From JASSUD01 sp031963005 (GTDB lineage Bacteria; Pseudomonadota; Gammaproteobacteria; Burkholderiales; Burkholderiaceae): a stretch of 64,000 nucleotides of DNA. This document shows positions 27,004 to 36,008 of this stretch, piece by piece. Location: positions 124,001-188,000 of the forward strand of contig JASSUL010000001.1 in NCBI GenBank assembly GCA_031963005.1, given 5' to 3'. How positions within the stretch are numbered: position 1 is the first letter of the stretch; each line of letters begins with the position of its first letter. The translations under genes were made by a program, and so were the position numbers. Below the pieces are notes generated by a model. That model made no database searches and was not told where the DNA came from. It saw only the letters and a list, made by a program, of their open reading frames with translations.

Positions 27004-27627
27004 TTATCTAGAATACAATTCAACGATCAAACTTTCGGTGATATCACCTACAATTTCTTCACGCTCAGGAATACGTTTAAATACTCCCTCATACTTCTCT
27101 TCGTTGATACTGACCCAATCCCGATCAGCGGATTGTTTTGCCAGAGCTAACGATTCACGAATACGAACCTGATGCTTTGCTTTTTCACGGATCGAAACGA
27201 TATCCCCAGCTTTGACTTGCATAGAAGCAATATCGGCACGCCTATTATTCAACAAAATTGCGCCGTGACTAACTAGCTGACGCGCTTCGGCACGAGTAGA
27301 AGCAAATCCCATACGATAAGCGACATTATCCAGGCGGCATTCCAAGATTTTGAGCAATACTTCACCCGTATTTCCTCTTTGGCGCTCAGCCTCCGCAAAA
27401 TAACGACGGAATTGCTTCTCTAAAACACCGTAAATACGCTTTACTTTCTGCTTTTCACGTAGCTGCGTACCATATTCAGAGGCACGGTTTGTCGCAGTAC
27501 GGCCATGCTGCCCTGGCTTGGTATCCAGTTTACATTTGTCAGCAAGCGCGCGGCGAGCGCTTTTTAAAGAAAGATCCGTCCCTTCACGGCGAGATAGCTT
27601 GGCTTTAGGACCAATATAACGTGCCAC
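27004..27627 (-). CDS. rpsD: 30S ribosomal protein S4
   Basis: Primary 16S rRNA binder that nucleates the 30S body and, in Escherichia coli, represses the alpha operon. 207 residues, starting MARYIGPKAKLSRREGTDL. The S4 RNA-binding domain lies at about 95-160 (CRLDNVAYRMGFASTRAEAR, QLVSHGAILLNN). The 515-base gap to rpsK upstream is unusual, since the two genes normally almost touch. Confidence 0.97.
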   Translation of the reverse strand: MARYIGPKAKLSRREGTDLSLKSARRALADKCKLDTKPGQHGRTATNRASEYGTQLREKQKVKRIYGVLEKQFRRYFAEAERQRGNTGEVLLKILECRLDNVAYRMGFASTRAEARQLVSHGAILLNNRRADIASMQVKAGDIVSIREKAKHQVRIRESLALAKQSADRDWVSINEEKYEGVFKRIPEREEIVGDITESLIVELYSR

Positions 27628-28142
27628 GTTGTTTCCCTTTTCAAAGTAGAGCAGCGATAGAATATGTATTCGCGCTCGCTAGAAATTAAAAAATCGACAT
27701 TAAAGAATCGAAATTAAAAAATCAAAATTAAAAAATGCAAATTAGCGCCTACCCCTAAGTCCCTTATCTTTCAAGGGTACAAAATAGGAGTAGCGACTTC
27801 TGAAAAATCATCCCGGGGAGTACATGCTGAACGCCCAAGTTATGAACAAGGGGAATTTAAACAGCCTGTAAAACACTCCTCACGCTGAAATGATCCGCCT
27901 GACGAGGGGTATATGCTAGCGCAGACTTGAGTGATAGTTTGCTCACAAGCCATCCTATACAGCGATTAAGAAGCTGGATAAGCCAGAGGGGCGTCTCTCA
28001 CATTATCATCGACGCACTGTGTCAATGAAAAATGCGTATAGGATATTGGCTATCTATTGAATGCCTAAGCTACGCTGATCGCTAAATACGGGTAATACAT
28101 TTCGTATCTAGCGTTTATTCTATACTCTCTATGCAGAGAAGA
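27628..28142. other. Expanded rpsK-rpsD spacer (515 bp)
   Basis: No gene. At 27682-27737 it holds four degenerate copies of an AAATTAAAAAATC-type unit of about 15 bases next to rpsD. An 18-mer ATTAAGAAGCTGGATAAG at 27965-27982 recurs at 28863-28880. This separates genes normally a few tens of bases apart. Confidence 0.6.
27682..27737. repeat. Degenerate AT-rich tandem repeat
   Basis: About four copies of a roughly 15-base unit based on AAATTAAAAAATC, lying 55-110 bases upstream of rpsD. Confidence 0.7.
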
Positions 28143-28547
28143 TTAAATACGGCGGCGCTTTGGCGGGCGGCAACCATTATGGGGTAATGGAGTGATATCC
28201 GTAATTTCCAAAATTTTGAAACCTAAACCGTTTAATGCACGCACAACGGATTCACGACCAGGACCAGGCCCTTTGATACGTATTACGAGCGTATGCACAC
28301 CAAATTCTTTAACTCGCTGGCCTACAGCTTCTGCAGCAATCTGCGCAGCAAAAGGGGTCGCTTTCCGAGCACCCTTAAAGCCTTGCCCTCCAGATGCAGC
28401 CCACGCAAGGACATTACCTTGGCTATCGGTAATGCTAATGATGGTATTGTTAAAGGAGGCATGAATGTGTACAACACCTTCAAACACGCTTTTTTTCACT
28501 TTTTTGCGAGCGCGCTGCGCTGCAGTACTACTTGAAGCCTTAGCCAT
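28143..28547 (-). CDS. rpsK: 30S ribosomal protein S11
   Basis: Platform protein beside the 3' end of 16S rRNA. 134 residues. Conserved HIHASFNNTIISITDSQGN, GARKATPFAAQIAAE and the C-terminal DITPLPHNGCRPPKRRRI. N-terminal basic tail KASSSTAAQRARKKVKKS. It is flanked on both sides by spacers of about 515 bases, so it stands almost alone within the alpha operon. Confidence 0.97.
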   Translation of the reverse strand: MAKASSSTAAQRARKKVKKSVFEGVVHIHASFNNTIISITDSQGNVLAWAASGGQGFKGARKATPFAAQIAAEAVGQRVKEFGVHTLVIRIKGPGPGRESVVRALNGLGFKILEITDITPLPHNGCRPPKRRRI

Positions 28548-29064
28548 ATACTTTTCCGTTATTCACGTTTCTTGAAATACTTTCGCAAATTAAACTTTCC
28601 TCTGCTGCAATTACTAAGAACCTGTTTATTATCTTCCCAAAGGGCCTCTCTTTGCGTATTTGATAACAATGAGGTGCGGTGCTCGGGATTCTCACTGTAC
28701 AAAAGTACAGCTCCGGCCCCTGTGCTCCTGCTCCCCCAAATAGTAACCCTTTGGGAAGATACTAAACAGGCTCTTAGAGCGCTCTCGCTGATCTAAACTC
28801 AAATCAAGGCCAATATAAAGATCATTCTATGGCAGCAAACTCAATCTAAACAGCAGGTATTTATTAAGAAGCTGGATAAGTGCAGCACATCTTCGCCATA
28901 CATATCCATACATACTTATCAAAAGTGCATTTTTTATGCCAAGCGTGTATTACTCAAAAATGCGAGCTCGGATATGACCGCATTTTGCGATATCCGTATA
29001 AAAGCTCGCTTTTAAAGCTCATTTTTAGTACACGCTTAACAAATCAGCAACTTTTAAAACTACT
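28548..29064. other. Expanded rpsM-rpsK spacer (517 bp)
   Basis: No gene. It contains the 162-bp MITE-like element (28615-28776) and the second copy of the 18-mer ATTAAGAAGCTGGATAAG (28863-28880). Confidence 0.6.
28615..28776. mobile_element. MITE-like element with 30-bp terminal inverted repeats inside the alpha operon
   Basis: The left end (28615-28644, TAAGAACCTGTTTATTATCT then TCCCAAAGGG) and the right end (28747-28776) are inverted copies matching at 28 of 30 bases. Between them is a small hairpin CTGTAC AAAA GTACAG-like near 28700. There is no coding capacity. Related single ends occur at 47716 and 17203, which suggests a dispersed family. Confidence 0.75.
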
Positions 29065-29433
29065 TTATTTCTTCAGAGAAACACTTGCACGACGACGACC
29101 TTTTCGGGTACGCGCATTCGTACGGGTACGTTGCCCACGTACAGGCAAACCACCTTTTCTATGCCGCACGCCACGATAGCAACCAATATCCATCAGACGC
29201 TTGATTGAAAGACTGATGGATCGGCGTAAATCACCTTCAGTCGTATATTTTCCAATTTCTTCGCGCAGCTTTTCCAAGTCTGAATCGCTCAGATCGCGTA
29301 CTTTTTTTGCAATGGGAATACCAACGCATGCGCATATCTTCTTGGAAGTCGACAGACCTATACCGAATATTTCCGTCAGTCCAATCACAACATCTTTATG
29401 ATCCGGGATATTAATCCCCGAAATACGGGCCAT
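29065..29433 (-). CDS. rpsM: 30S ribosomal protein S13
   Basis: Head protein contacting the P-site tRNA and the 50S subunit. 122 residues, starting MARISGINIPDHKDVVIGLT. The helix-two-turn-helix (IKRLMDIGCYRGVRHRKGG) and the basic C-terminal tail (NARTRKGRRRA) are conserved. First gene of the alpha operon proper, 47 bases after rpmJ. Confidence 0.97.
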   Translation of the reverse strand: MARISGINIPDHKDVVIGLTEIFGIGLSTSKKICACVGIPIAKKVRDLSDSDLEKLREEIGKYTTEGDLRRSISLSIKRLMDIGCYRGVRHRKGGLPVRGQRTRTNARTRKGRRRASVSLKK

Positions 29434-29480
29434 TATTATTTCCTAATATATCTCTATTCACCTAATTATTTCAAAGGCTC

Positions 29481-29597
29481 TTAGCCTTGGCGCTGTTTAT
29501 GTCGCTGATCCGCACTACAAATAATACGAACGACGCGCTTACGCTTAATCACTTTACATTTTCGGCACATGGGCTTAACGGATGCCATGACTTTCAT
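29481..29597 (-). CDS. rpmJ: 50S ribosomal protein L36
   Basis: A 38-residue protein, starting MKVMASVKPMCRKCKVIKRK and ending SADQRHKQRQG. The zinc ligands are Cys-11, Cys-14, Cys-27 and His-32 (CRKC, IICSADQRH), so this is the zinc-binding form. It lies in the usual place between infA and rpsM. Confidence 0.95.
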   Translation of the reverse strand: MKVMASVKPMCRKCKVIKRKRVVRIICSADQRHKQRQG

Positions 29598-29679
29598 TGA
29601 AGGTATTCCTTTATAAAATATGCACTACCATTTTTTGAACAAGTGAAAAACGCTTATCCGCCATTTTTTACTTAGAAGA

Positions 29680-29898
29680 TTATTTTGCTCTAAATATAAT
29701 CCGTCCACGAGACAGATCGTATGGCGTGAGTTCTACAGTCACATTGTCGCCAGGCAAGACACGGATATAATGCATGCGCATCTTTCCAGACATATACCCT
29801 AAAATAACATGGCCACTTTCTAACTTCACACGAAAGGTCGCATTGGGTAAATTCTCAATGATCTCGCCTTGCATTTGAATTACATCGTCTTTAGCCAT
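29680..29898 (-). CDS. infA: Translation initiation factor IF-1
   Basis: 72-residue OB-fold protein that occupies the A site during initiation. MAKDDVIQMQGEIIENLPNA, GKMRMHYIRVLPGDNV and the C-terminal DLSRGRIIFRAK are typical. It is eight bases after secY and followed by rpmJ, as in betaproteobacteria. Confidence 0.97.
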   Translation of the reverse strand: MAKDDVIQMQGEIIENLPNATFRVKLESGHVILGYMSGKMRMHYIRVLPGDNVTVELTPYDLSRGRIIFRAK

Positions 29899-29906
29899 AA
29901 TTGCTG

Positions 29907-31244
29907 TTAACGTACCGAAAAAGTATTGCTATTAAAACTGGACTTTTTGAGTAAAGACTCGTATTGCTGACTCATCAAATGCGTTTGAATCTGAGCAATA
30001 AAATCCATTGTGACAACAACCACGATTAATAAAGAGGTTCCGCCAAAATAAAATGGAACCTTCCAGTGGAGCACTAAAAATTCTGGCAACAGACATACAA
30101 ATACAATATACAGAGCCCCTACAAGGGTGAGACGCATCAATATCTTATCAATATAGCGTGCAGTCTGATCACCTGGGCGAATTCCGGGAATAAAAGCCCC
30201 GCTTTTCTTCAGATTATCTGCCGTTTCTTTACTATTAAAAACGAGCGCTGTATAAAAAAAGCAGAAGAAAACGATCGCTAATGCGTACAACAACATGTAA
30301 ATAAAATGGCCTGGAGATAAAGCTTGTGCTAAATCTTTTAACCAATGCAATGCAGAGTGCGCTCCCAGCCAATTTGCAATAGTTACTGGAAATAATATAA
30401 CGGAAGAGGCAAAAATTGGAGGGATCACACCGGACATATTCAATTTTAATGGCAAATGCGATGACTGACCGCCATATATCTTGCCATTAATTTGACGCCT
30501 CGCGTAATTGACCAATATCTTCCTCTGACCGCGCTCTACAAATACGACCAAATAAGTCACCGCAGCAACTAACGCAACAATCACTATTGCAGAAAAAATA
30601 CTGACGGAACCTGCACTGATAAGATCAAAGAGATGTACCAGCGCACCAGGTAAACCGGCAGCAATACCTGCAAAAATAATAATAGAAATACCGTTACCTA
30701 GTCCACGCTCAGTAATTTGTTCACCAAGCCACATAATAAACATCGTACCGGTGACTAAGGCAACAATAGTTACGACTTTAAATGAAGCGCCTGGATCTAT
30801 TACTAAACCTGGCTGGCTTTCTAACGCCACTGCAATACCAAAAGCCTGAAATAATGCCAGTACTACCGTAAAGTACCGCGTATATTGCGTAATCTTTCTT
30901 TGACCAGACTGCCCTTCTTTTTTAAGCGCCTCCAGCTGAGGAGAAACGATCGTCAGAAGTTGCATAATAATCGATGCCGAGATATACGGCATGATTCCCA
31001 GGGCAAAAACGCTAAAACGTGAAAGTGCGCCCCCTGAAAACATATTAAACATGCCCAAAATACCACTGCGCTGGCTTTGAAAAAGTGCAGCGAGTTGTTC
31101 AGGGTCAATACCTGGAACAGGAATATGAGCACCTAAGCGATATACGATGAGCGCGAGCAATAAAAATACAATACGCTGCCGCAAATCGGTATAGCGCTTT
31201 AGGGGTAGTTTTTCAGTCTTGGTGACACTGGTGCGCACAGTCAA
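29907..31244 (-). CDS. secY: Preprotein translocase subunit SecY
   Basis: Central channel of the Sec translocon, 445 residues with ten hydrophobic segments. Conserved plug and pore region HIPVPGIDPEQL near residue 40, SGGALSRFSVFALGIMPYIS near 82, cytosolic loop GQRKILVNYARRQ near 240, and GIRPGDQTARYIDKILMR near 370. It works with SecE (61846-62226). The 171-base gap after rplO is longer than normal. Confidence 0.98.
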   Translation of the reverse strand: MTVRTSVTKTEKLPLKRYTDLRQRIVFLLLALIVYRLGAHIPVPGIDPEQLAALFQSQRSGILGMFNMFSGGALSRFSVFALGIMPYISASIIMQLLTIVSPQLEALKKEGQSGQRKITQYTRYFTVVLALFQAFGIAVALESQPGLVIDPGASFKVVTIVALVTGTMFIMWLGEQITERGLGNGISIIIFAGIAAGLPGALVHLFDLISAGSVSIFSAIVIVALVAAVTYLVVFVERGQRKILVNYARRQINGKIYGGQSSHLPLKLNMSGVIPPIFASSVILFPVTIANWLGAHSALHWLKDLAQALSPGHFIYMLLYALAIVFFCFFYTALVFNSKETADNLKKSGAFIPGIRPGDQTARYIDKILMRLTLVGALYIVFVCLLPEFLVLHWKVPFYFGGTSLLIVVVVTMDFIAQIQTHLMSQQYESLLKKSSFNSNTFSVR

Positions 31245-31415
31245 AAACCTTCATTAAAACAGATGCGAATACGCATTTTTGCTTAAAAAGAGTACTGTGG
31301 GCTATAAAAACGCTGCTTTACGTCCGCCTCTATACTAGAGTTGGAAGTGATGAATTCAAGTGACTTTTAGCATGAATGCTAAAAGTCTAACCCATGAGCG
31401 TGTGATAAAACCCCA

Positions 31416-31850
31416 TTACTCTGAAAAAGAGCCTCCGACTGCCTCAATCGCAGCTTTCGCTCCTTTTGTTGCAGGCAAACCTTTAATATTAAGCTTGCGT
31501 GTTAAAGTACCCGACAAAATGATTTTTGCAGAACGTGCAAGGGTCGATACTATACCGGTTTCTTTCAATACTAAAAAATCGACCACATCTACTGGCAGCT
31601 TTTCTAGATCAGAAAGGCGCACTTCTTCGACGAATCGTCTGGTCAATGAAGTGAATCCACGCTTAGGCAAACGCCGTTGCAAAGGCATCTGACCACCTTC
31701 AAAGCCCACCTTATGAAAACCACCTGAACGTGATTTTTGGCCTTTGTGGCCACGCCCTGCCGTTTTTCCAAGGCCTGAACCTATTCCTCGGCCCACACGA
31801 CGTCTGGGTTTTTTTGAATGAGGGCCAGGTTGGAGTGTGTTGAGTTCCAT
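31416..31850 (-). CDS. rplO: 50S ribosomal protein L15
   Basis: Late-assembly large-subunit protein. Start placed at ATG 31850 (MELNTLQPGPHSKKPRRRVG), the family's standard beginning; an upstream in-frame ATG at 31904 would add 18 unrelated residues overlapping rpmD. 144 residues. Contains RVGRGIGSGLGKTAGRGHKG and GFEGGQMPLQRRLPKRGF. Confidence 0.96.
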   Translation of the reverse strand: MELNTLQPGPHSKKPRRRVGRGIGSGLGKTAGRGHKGQKSRSGGFHKVGFEGGQMPLQRRLPKRGFTSLTRRFVEEVRLSDLEKLPVDVVDFLVLKETGIVSTLARSAKIILSGTLTRKLNIKGLPATKGAKAAIEAVGGSFSE

Positions 31851-31884
31851 GTATATACTCTCTATGATCTCGAAGCTATAAGCT

Positions 31885-32076
31885 TTAAACAGACTCTGAA
31901 CCAAGCACTTCTACCAGATAGGAGACTTTATTCAGTCTTCCACGCATAGAAGGGGTATCATCTAACTCAGATACTGAGTTTATACGGCCTAAACCGAGGC
32001 AACGCACGGTATCACGATGTGTTTTGCGTGTGCCAATAAGACTTTTAACAAGTTTAATTTTGATCTTTTGAGACAT
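31885..32076 (-). CDS. rpmD: 50S ribosomal protein L30
   Basis: 63 residues from ATG 32076 (MSQKIKIKLVKSLIGTRKTH); an in-frame start at 32100 adds eight unconserved residues. Contains VRCLGLGRINSVSELDDTPS, the family's core. It is 34 bases before rplO and 295 bases after rpsE. Confidence 0.95.
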   Translation of the reverse strand: MSQKIKIKLVKSLIGTRKTHRDTVRCLGLGRINSVSELDDTPSMRGRLNKVSYLVEVLGSESV

Positions 32077-32371
32077 AGGACAGTCCAGAAGCAATATCAC
32101 ATTTATTTCCCATACGATGCCAGAAAAAATGCAATACGCCTAAATGAAAGCATCATAATCAATAAGAATAAAGGCGCACAAAACCCCAAGCTATTGCTCG
32201 GCGCCTAATATTACTTACTGTTTAAAGAAACTATTGGCTATTGTGGAAACATCTAAGATGATTCCACAATAGCATCAAAACAGCAACGCAGCCATTACAA
32301 CTCTATCGCAAGGCGCGCATTGTACAGAAAATAGTTCTCTATGTAGAGATATTCTGCAAAATCTTTTCAGA
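32077..32371. other. Expanded rpsE-rpmD spacer (295 bp)
   Basis: No gene. Contains a perfect long hairpin at 32237-32273 and a GGCGC/GCGCC pairing at about 32164-32206. Confidence 0.6.
32237..32273. repeat. Strong 37-base hairpin between rpsE and rpmD
   Basis: GCTATTGTGGAA and TTCCACAATAGC are perfect inverted copies, and CATCT/AGATG continues the stem around a one-base centre. Neither strand has a T-run after it, so it is not a typical terminator. Confidence 0.85.
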
Positions 32372-32884
32372 TTATCCAAAAATCTCTTCAACGGATTTTC
32401 CACGCTTGGCAGCAATCTCAGAGGGTGCAAATTGCCTTTTCAAGCCATTGATCACCGCACGTACCAAGTTATAAGGATTTGTGGATCCAATGCTTTTGGC
32501 TACAACATTCTGTATACCCAGCACATAGAATACCGAACGCAAACCTGGGCTACAAATCATCCCTTCTTTCCCTGGCGATAGAATCACCTCAGAAGCCCCG
32601 TGTTTTCCACGGCAGGAGTGGTACAAAGTCCCATTTTTTGTGGAGACCTTAAACATGTTCCGACGCGCTTGATCCATTGCTTTTTGGACAGCAGTAGGCA
32701 CTTCTTTTGCCTTACCTTTACCCATACCAATGCGTCCATCGCCATCACCAACGACCACAAGAGCCACAAAGCTCAAAATACGCCCGCCTTTGACGACTTT
32801 GGTCACGCGGTTAACGGCAATCATTTTCTCGCGTAAGCCATCGTCGCGTTCATCAGCCGAATTTTTTGCCTGCATCTTTGCCAT
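32372..32884 (-). CDS. rpsE: 30S ribosomal protein S5
   Basis: Decoding-fidelity protein of the 30S body, 170 residues. The N-terminal double-stranded-RNA-binding domain contains REKMIAVNRVTKVVKGGRIL and VVGDGDGRIGMGKGKAKEVP. The C-terminal domain contains SPGKEGMICSPGLRSVFYVL and KRGKSVEEIFG. The Gly/Lys loop linked to spectinomycin resistance (VTKVVKGGR) is wild type. Confidence 0.97.
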   Translation of the reverse strand: MAKMQAKNSADERDDGLREKMIAVNRVTKVVKGGRILSFVALVVVGDGDGRIGMGKGKAKEVPTAVQKAMDQARRNMFKVSTKNGTLYHSCRGKHGASEVILSPGKEGMICSPGLRSVFYVLGIQNVVAKSIGSTNPYNLVRAVINGLKRQFAPSEIAAKRGKSVEEIFG

Positions 32885-33269
32885 GAAAGGTTCTTTCCTA
32901 AAAGCCTATTTACGAGTGAGTGATAGTACACCTACTCATATTTATTCTATCTAGAGATTTGCAATAATCAAGAAAACATTAGTACTGCACTTTAATGTAT
33001 TTCTTGCGATGCTTATCTACATTACACAGAAGCTAAAAAATATGAGCGCATATAGATGCTCTAACTACCACATATGCAACTACAGATGTGATCTGCGCTC
33101 AAAAACTGCCAACAATGTGTCTTCAATATTACTAAAGTCTCTTTTTTCTATGTAGCTTGAAAATTCGACTATCCGCCGAAAAATCATTTTAATCTTCATT
33201 CCGCTAGAAATGAAAATCAAGAGAGCGCTTTTAAATAATTGAAAACACACTTTAAAATCTGGGGACTGC
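32885..33269. other. Expanded rplR-rpsE spacer (385 bp)
   Basis: No supported gene; a minus-strand opening at 33080-33403 mostly overlaps rplR and is unlikely to be real. An inverted repeat TGAGCGCA/TGCGCTCA spans about 33040-33103. Confidence 0.5.
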
Positions 33270-33635
33270 TTAAAACTGGAGGCCACCTTCACGAGCAGCT
33301 TCAGCCAATCCTTGCAGACGCCCGTGATATCGAAAACCTGAACGATCAGATGCAACGTTCTTGATGCCAATACGCTGAGCTTTTTCTGCAATGCGCTTTC
33401 CAATTAAGGCTGCCGCAGCTACAGTACCGCCCTTCCCTGCTTGAGTCATTAACTCTTGACGCACCTCTTGCTCAACCGTAGAAGCACTAGCGAGCACTTG
33501 GGTACCGCAAACAGAAAATATTTGCGCATAAATATGCTTGTTCGTACGATGCATAGTTAAGCGATGCACGTTGAGCTTTGCAATTTTAATACGCGTTTGG
33601 CGTGCTCTACGAAGACGAGCTAATTTTTTATTCAC
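33270..33635 (-). CDS. rplR: 50S ribosomal protein L18
   Basis: Binds 5S rRNA with L5. 121 residues, MNKKLARLRRARQTRIKIAK at the start; IYAQIFSVCGTQVLASASTV in the middle; C-terminal DRSGFRYHGRLQGLAEAAR. Eleven bases after rplF in the spc operon. Confidence 0.97.
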   Translation of the reverse strand: MNKKLARLRRARQTRIKIAKLNVHRLTMHRTNKHIYAQIFSVCGTQVLASASTVEQEVRQELMTQAGKGGTVAAAALIGKRIAEKAQRIGIKNVASDRSGFRYHGRLQGLAEAAREGGLQF

Positions 33636-33646
33636 GATAGCTACCT

Positions 33647-34180
33647 TTATTTCTTCTTAATTTCTTTAAGAATGACGACTTCATCGGCATACCGTAAGCC
33701 CTTGCCTTTATAAGGCTCAGGTTCGCGATATCTGCGCACCTTCGCAGCACATTCGCCTACAGCCTGCTTGCATTTTCCTTTGAAAATGATTTCCGTTGGA
33801 GTAGGAGTAGTAACATCAACTCCTTCTGGCATATCATGGACAATTTGATGTGAAAAGCCCAGTGATAAATTCAGTTTTCTACCCTGCGCTTGCGCACGGA
33901 ATCCAACACCAACCAAAAGCAATTTGCGCTCGAAACCTTTTGTAACACCTATGACCATATTAGCCACTAGCGCCTGGAAAGTTCCCCACATTGCTTTTGC
34001 TTGTTGCGTATCATTCACAGGCAAAAAGGATAACACATTACCGTTTTGAATGATTTGAATCAAAGGGTTCACTTTTAGAGAGATAGCTCCCAAAGGACCT
34101 TTGATTTCAATACGTTCATCATTAATATCTACTTCTACACCCGATGGCAAAACGATCGGGTTTTTACCCACTCGAGACAT
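33647..34180 (-). CDS. rplF: 50S ribosomal protein L6
   Basis: Large-subunit protein by the sarcin-ricin loop and factor-binding site. 177 residues with two related alpha/beta domains: MSRVGKNPIVLPSGVEVDIN first, and LLVGVGFRAQAQGRKLNLSL second. The C-terminus YREPEPYKGKGLRYADEVVI is standard. Confidence 0.97.
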   Translation of the reverse strand: MSRVGKNPIVLPSGVEVDINDERIEIKGPLGAISLKVNPLIQIIQNGNVLSFLPVNDTQQAKAMWGTFQALVANMVIGVTKGFERKLLLVGVGFRAQAQGRKLNLSLGFSHQIVHDMPEGVDVTTPTPTEIIFKGKCKQAVGECAAKVRRYREPEPYKGKGLRYADEVVILKEIKKK

Positions 34181-34212
34181 GGTCCCAGCTCCCTAAGAGT
34201 TTATTCCCGACA

Positions 34213-34608
34213 CTAACTTACGCAGCAAATCACTTCGCCACCGACACCTGCTGCACGCGCAGCGCGGTCAGTCATAACCCCTTTTGATGTAGAAACAATC
34301 GCTACACCTAAACCATCCATTACACGAGGCCAATTTGTGCTCTTTTTATAAGCACGCAGTCCGGGACGAGAGACGCGCTTTAAGCTCTCGATAACGGGTT
34401 CGCCCAGGTAATATTTGAGTCGAATAGTCAACTCCGGCTTTCCGTCATTTTCTGAGACAGAAAAACCTTCAATATACCCTTCATCTAGCAGCACTTTTGC
34501 AATTGCTGCTTTAAATTTAGAAGAAGGAAAAACTACAGATTTCTTTAAAACTCTTTGTGCATTCCGAATGCGCGTCAACATATCGGCAATGGGGTCGCTC
34601 ATGCTCAT
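34213..34608 (-). CDS. rpsH: 30S ribosomal protein S8
   Basis: 16S rRNA binder; in Escherichia coli it is also the spc-operon translational repressor, acting near the rplE start. 131 residues, MSMSDPIADMLTRIRNAQRV at the start and C-terminal TSKGVMTDRAARAAGVGGEV. Twelve bases after rpsN. Confidence 0.97.
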   Translation of the reverse strand: MSMSDPIADMLTRIRNAQRVLKKSVVFPSSKFKAAIAKVLLDEGYIEGFSVSENDGKPELTIRLKYYLGEPVIESLKRVSRPGLRAYKKSTNWPRVMDGLGVAIVSTSKGVMTDRAARAAGVGGEVICCVS

Positions 34609-34620
34609 TGTATTATCCTG

Positions 34621-34926
34621 TTACCAGCTTGCTTTAACCAAACCAGGAATTTCTCCACGGAATCCAATTTCACGGATTTTGTGACGGGCCAGACCAAATT
34701 TTCTCAGTACTCCACGTGCACGCCCAGTCAAAGCACAACGTCTGCGCTGCCGAGTGGGATTAGCATTCCGGGGTAATTGTTGCAGCTGTAAACGTGCATT
34801 ATAACGCTCTTCCTCTGATTTAGTAGAATCAGCAATAATGGCTTTGAGCGATGCGCGTTTGGCTGCATATTTTTCTGTTAAACGAGTGCGCTTTTTTTCG
34901 CGCTCGATTAATGCCTGTTTAGCCAC
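34621..34926 (-). CDS. rpsN: 30S ribosomal protein S14, zinc-free type
   Basis: 101 residues with no CxxC zinc motifs, so it is the long C-minus form. Conserved NPTRQRRRCALTGRARGVLR and FRGEIPGLVKASW at the C-terminus. Seven bases after rplE. Confidence 0.97.
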   Translation of the reverse strand: MAKQALIEREKKRTRLTEKYAAKRASLKAIIADSTKSEEERYNARLQLQQLPRNANPTRQRRRCALTGRARGVLRKFGLARHKIREIGFRGEIPGLVKASW

Positions 34927-34933
34927 AATAACC

Positions 34934-35473
34934 TCAGTTTTTAAATGGAAATTTGAAGCAGGTCAATAATGCTTTTGCCTCTTCATCTGTTTTGGCCGAT
35001 GTTACGATAATAATATCCATCCCGCGAACCACCGTGCCCAAGCCATCGTTTTCAGGGAAAATACTGATATCCTTGATACCTATGCTGTAGTTGCCTCTTC
35101 CATCAAATGAACGCCCTGAAACGCCGCGGAAATCGCGCTCCCGAGGGAAAGCAATCGTAATTAAACGATCTAAAAATTCCATCATCTGTCGTTTGCGAAG
35201 CGTGACTTTCAAACCGACGGGGCTGCCTTCACGGAGTTTGTTAAAAGCCGCTATTGCTTTACGTGCTTTTGTCACAATGGGTTTTTGGCCAGCGATATTA
35301 GCTAGATCAACAGCCGCAGCTTCAATCAGTTTTTTATCAGAAGCACCTTCACCAATCCCCATATTCAGCACAATTTTTTCAAAGGAAGGAACTTCCATAG
35401 GAGATTTGTATCCAAACATCTCAACAAGTTTGGGAACCACCTCACCTTTATAAAACTCTTCAAACCGAGCCAT
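34934..35473 (-). CDS. rplE: 50S ribosomal protein L5
   Basis: Binds 5S rRNA and contacts P-site tRNA. 179 residues. Conserved FEKIVLNMGIGEGASDKKLI, KPIVTKARKAIAAFNKLREG and RDFRGVSGRSFDGRGNYSIG. The gap to rplX upstream is 220 bases and contains a small hairpin, ACTATGTA/TACATAGT, at about 35621-35645. Confidence 0.97.
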   Translation of the reverse strand: MARFEEFYKGEVVPKLVEMFGYKSPMEVPSFEKIVLNMGIGEGASDKKLIEAAAVDLANIAGQKPIVTKARKAIAAFNKLREGSPVGLKVTLRKRQMMEFLDRLITIAFPRERDFRGVSGRSFDGRGNYSIGIKDISIFPENDGLGTVVRGMDIIIVTSAKTDEEAKALLTCFKFPFKN

Positions 35474-35693
35474 GATCTACCTTTAATATGCTGTACTGCT
35501 AATCATTTGAACAAATATATACCCTTGACGCACATCCTTCTATACGAAGAAGGCATCTGAGAATCTATCTGCCATTATGTTTTGCTTAAAAACCTGCGCC
35601 GAAAATACACTGTACTTCAAGTACTATGTACACTATATACATAGTCTCAAGTGCATAATATGCCCAAGTATACCTAAGCTTTTCTTTCTAAAA

Positions 35694-36008
35694 TTAAAGC
35701 TTAGCCAATACTTGCCCAGTAGTTTTCAATACGCGCTGTTTTTTACCTTCTGGATTCATCACAATACGCACACGCGAAGGCTTACCTTGCTCATCGACCA
35801 AAGCGATATTGGAGATATGTATAGGCATAAGCTTAGCTTCTATGCCACCGGCAATACCTTTATCCGGATTAGGTTTCACGGCCTTTTTAGCGACATTGAT
35901 ACCTTCAACGGTTACACGGTCACCATGCACAGCTAGCACTAGGCCTTTCCGGCTTTTATCTTTACCGGTAATAACGATGACTTCATCGCCTTTACGAATA
36001 TTTTTCAT
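35694..36008 (-). CDS. rplX: 50S ribosomal protein L24
   Basis: Assembly initiator with a KOW motif (GDEVIVITGKDKSRKGLVLA, residues 7-26). 104 residues; VKPNPDKGIAGGIEAKLMPI is typical of proteobacterial L24. It is isolated by 157 bases from rplN and 220 bases from rplE. Confidence 0.96.
   Translation of the reverse strand: MKNIRKGDEVIVITGKDKSRKGLVLAVHGDRVTVEGINVAKKAVKPNPDKGIAGGIEAKLMPIHISNIALVDEQGKPSRVRIVMNPEGKKQRVLKTTGQVLAKL

Noticed and set aside
33080..33403. 107-codon minus-strand opening beside rplR
   Set aside because: It overlaps rplR in another frame for much of its length and its unique part is AT-rich and unconserved.
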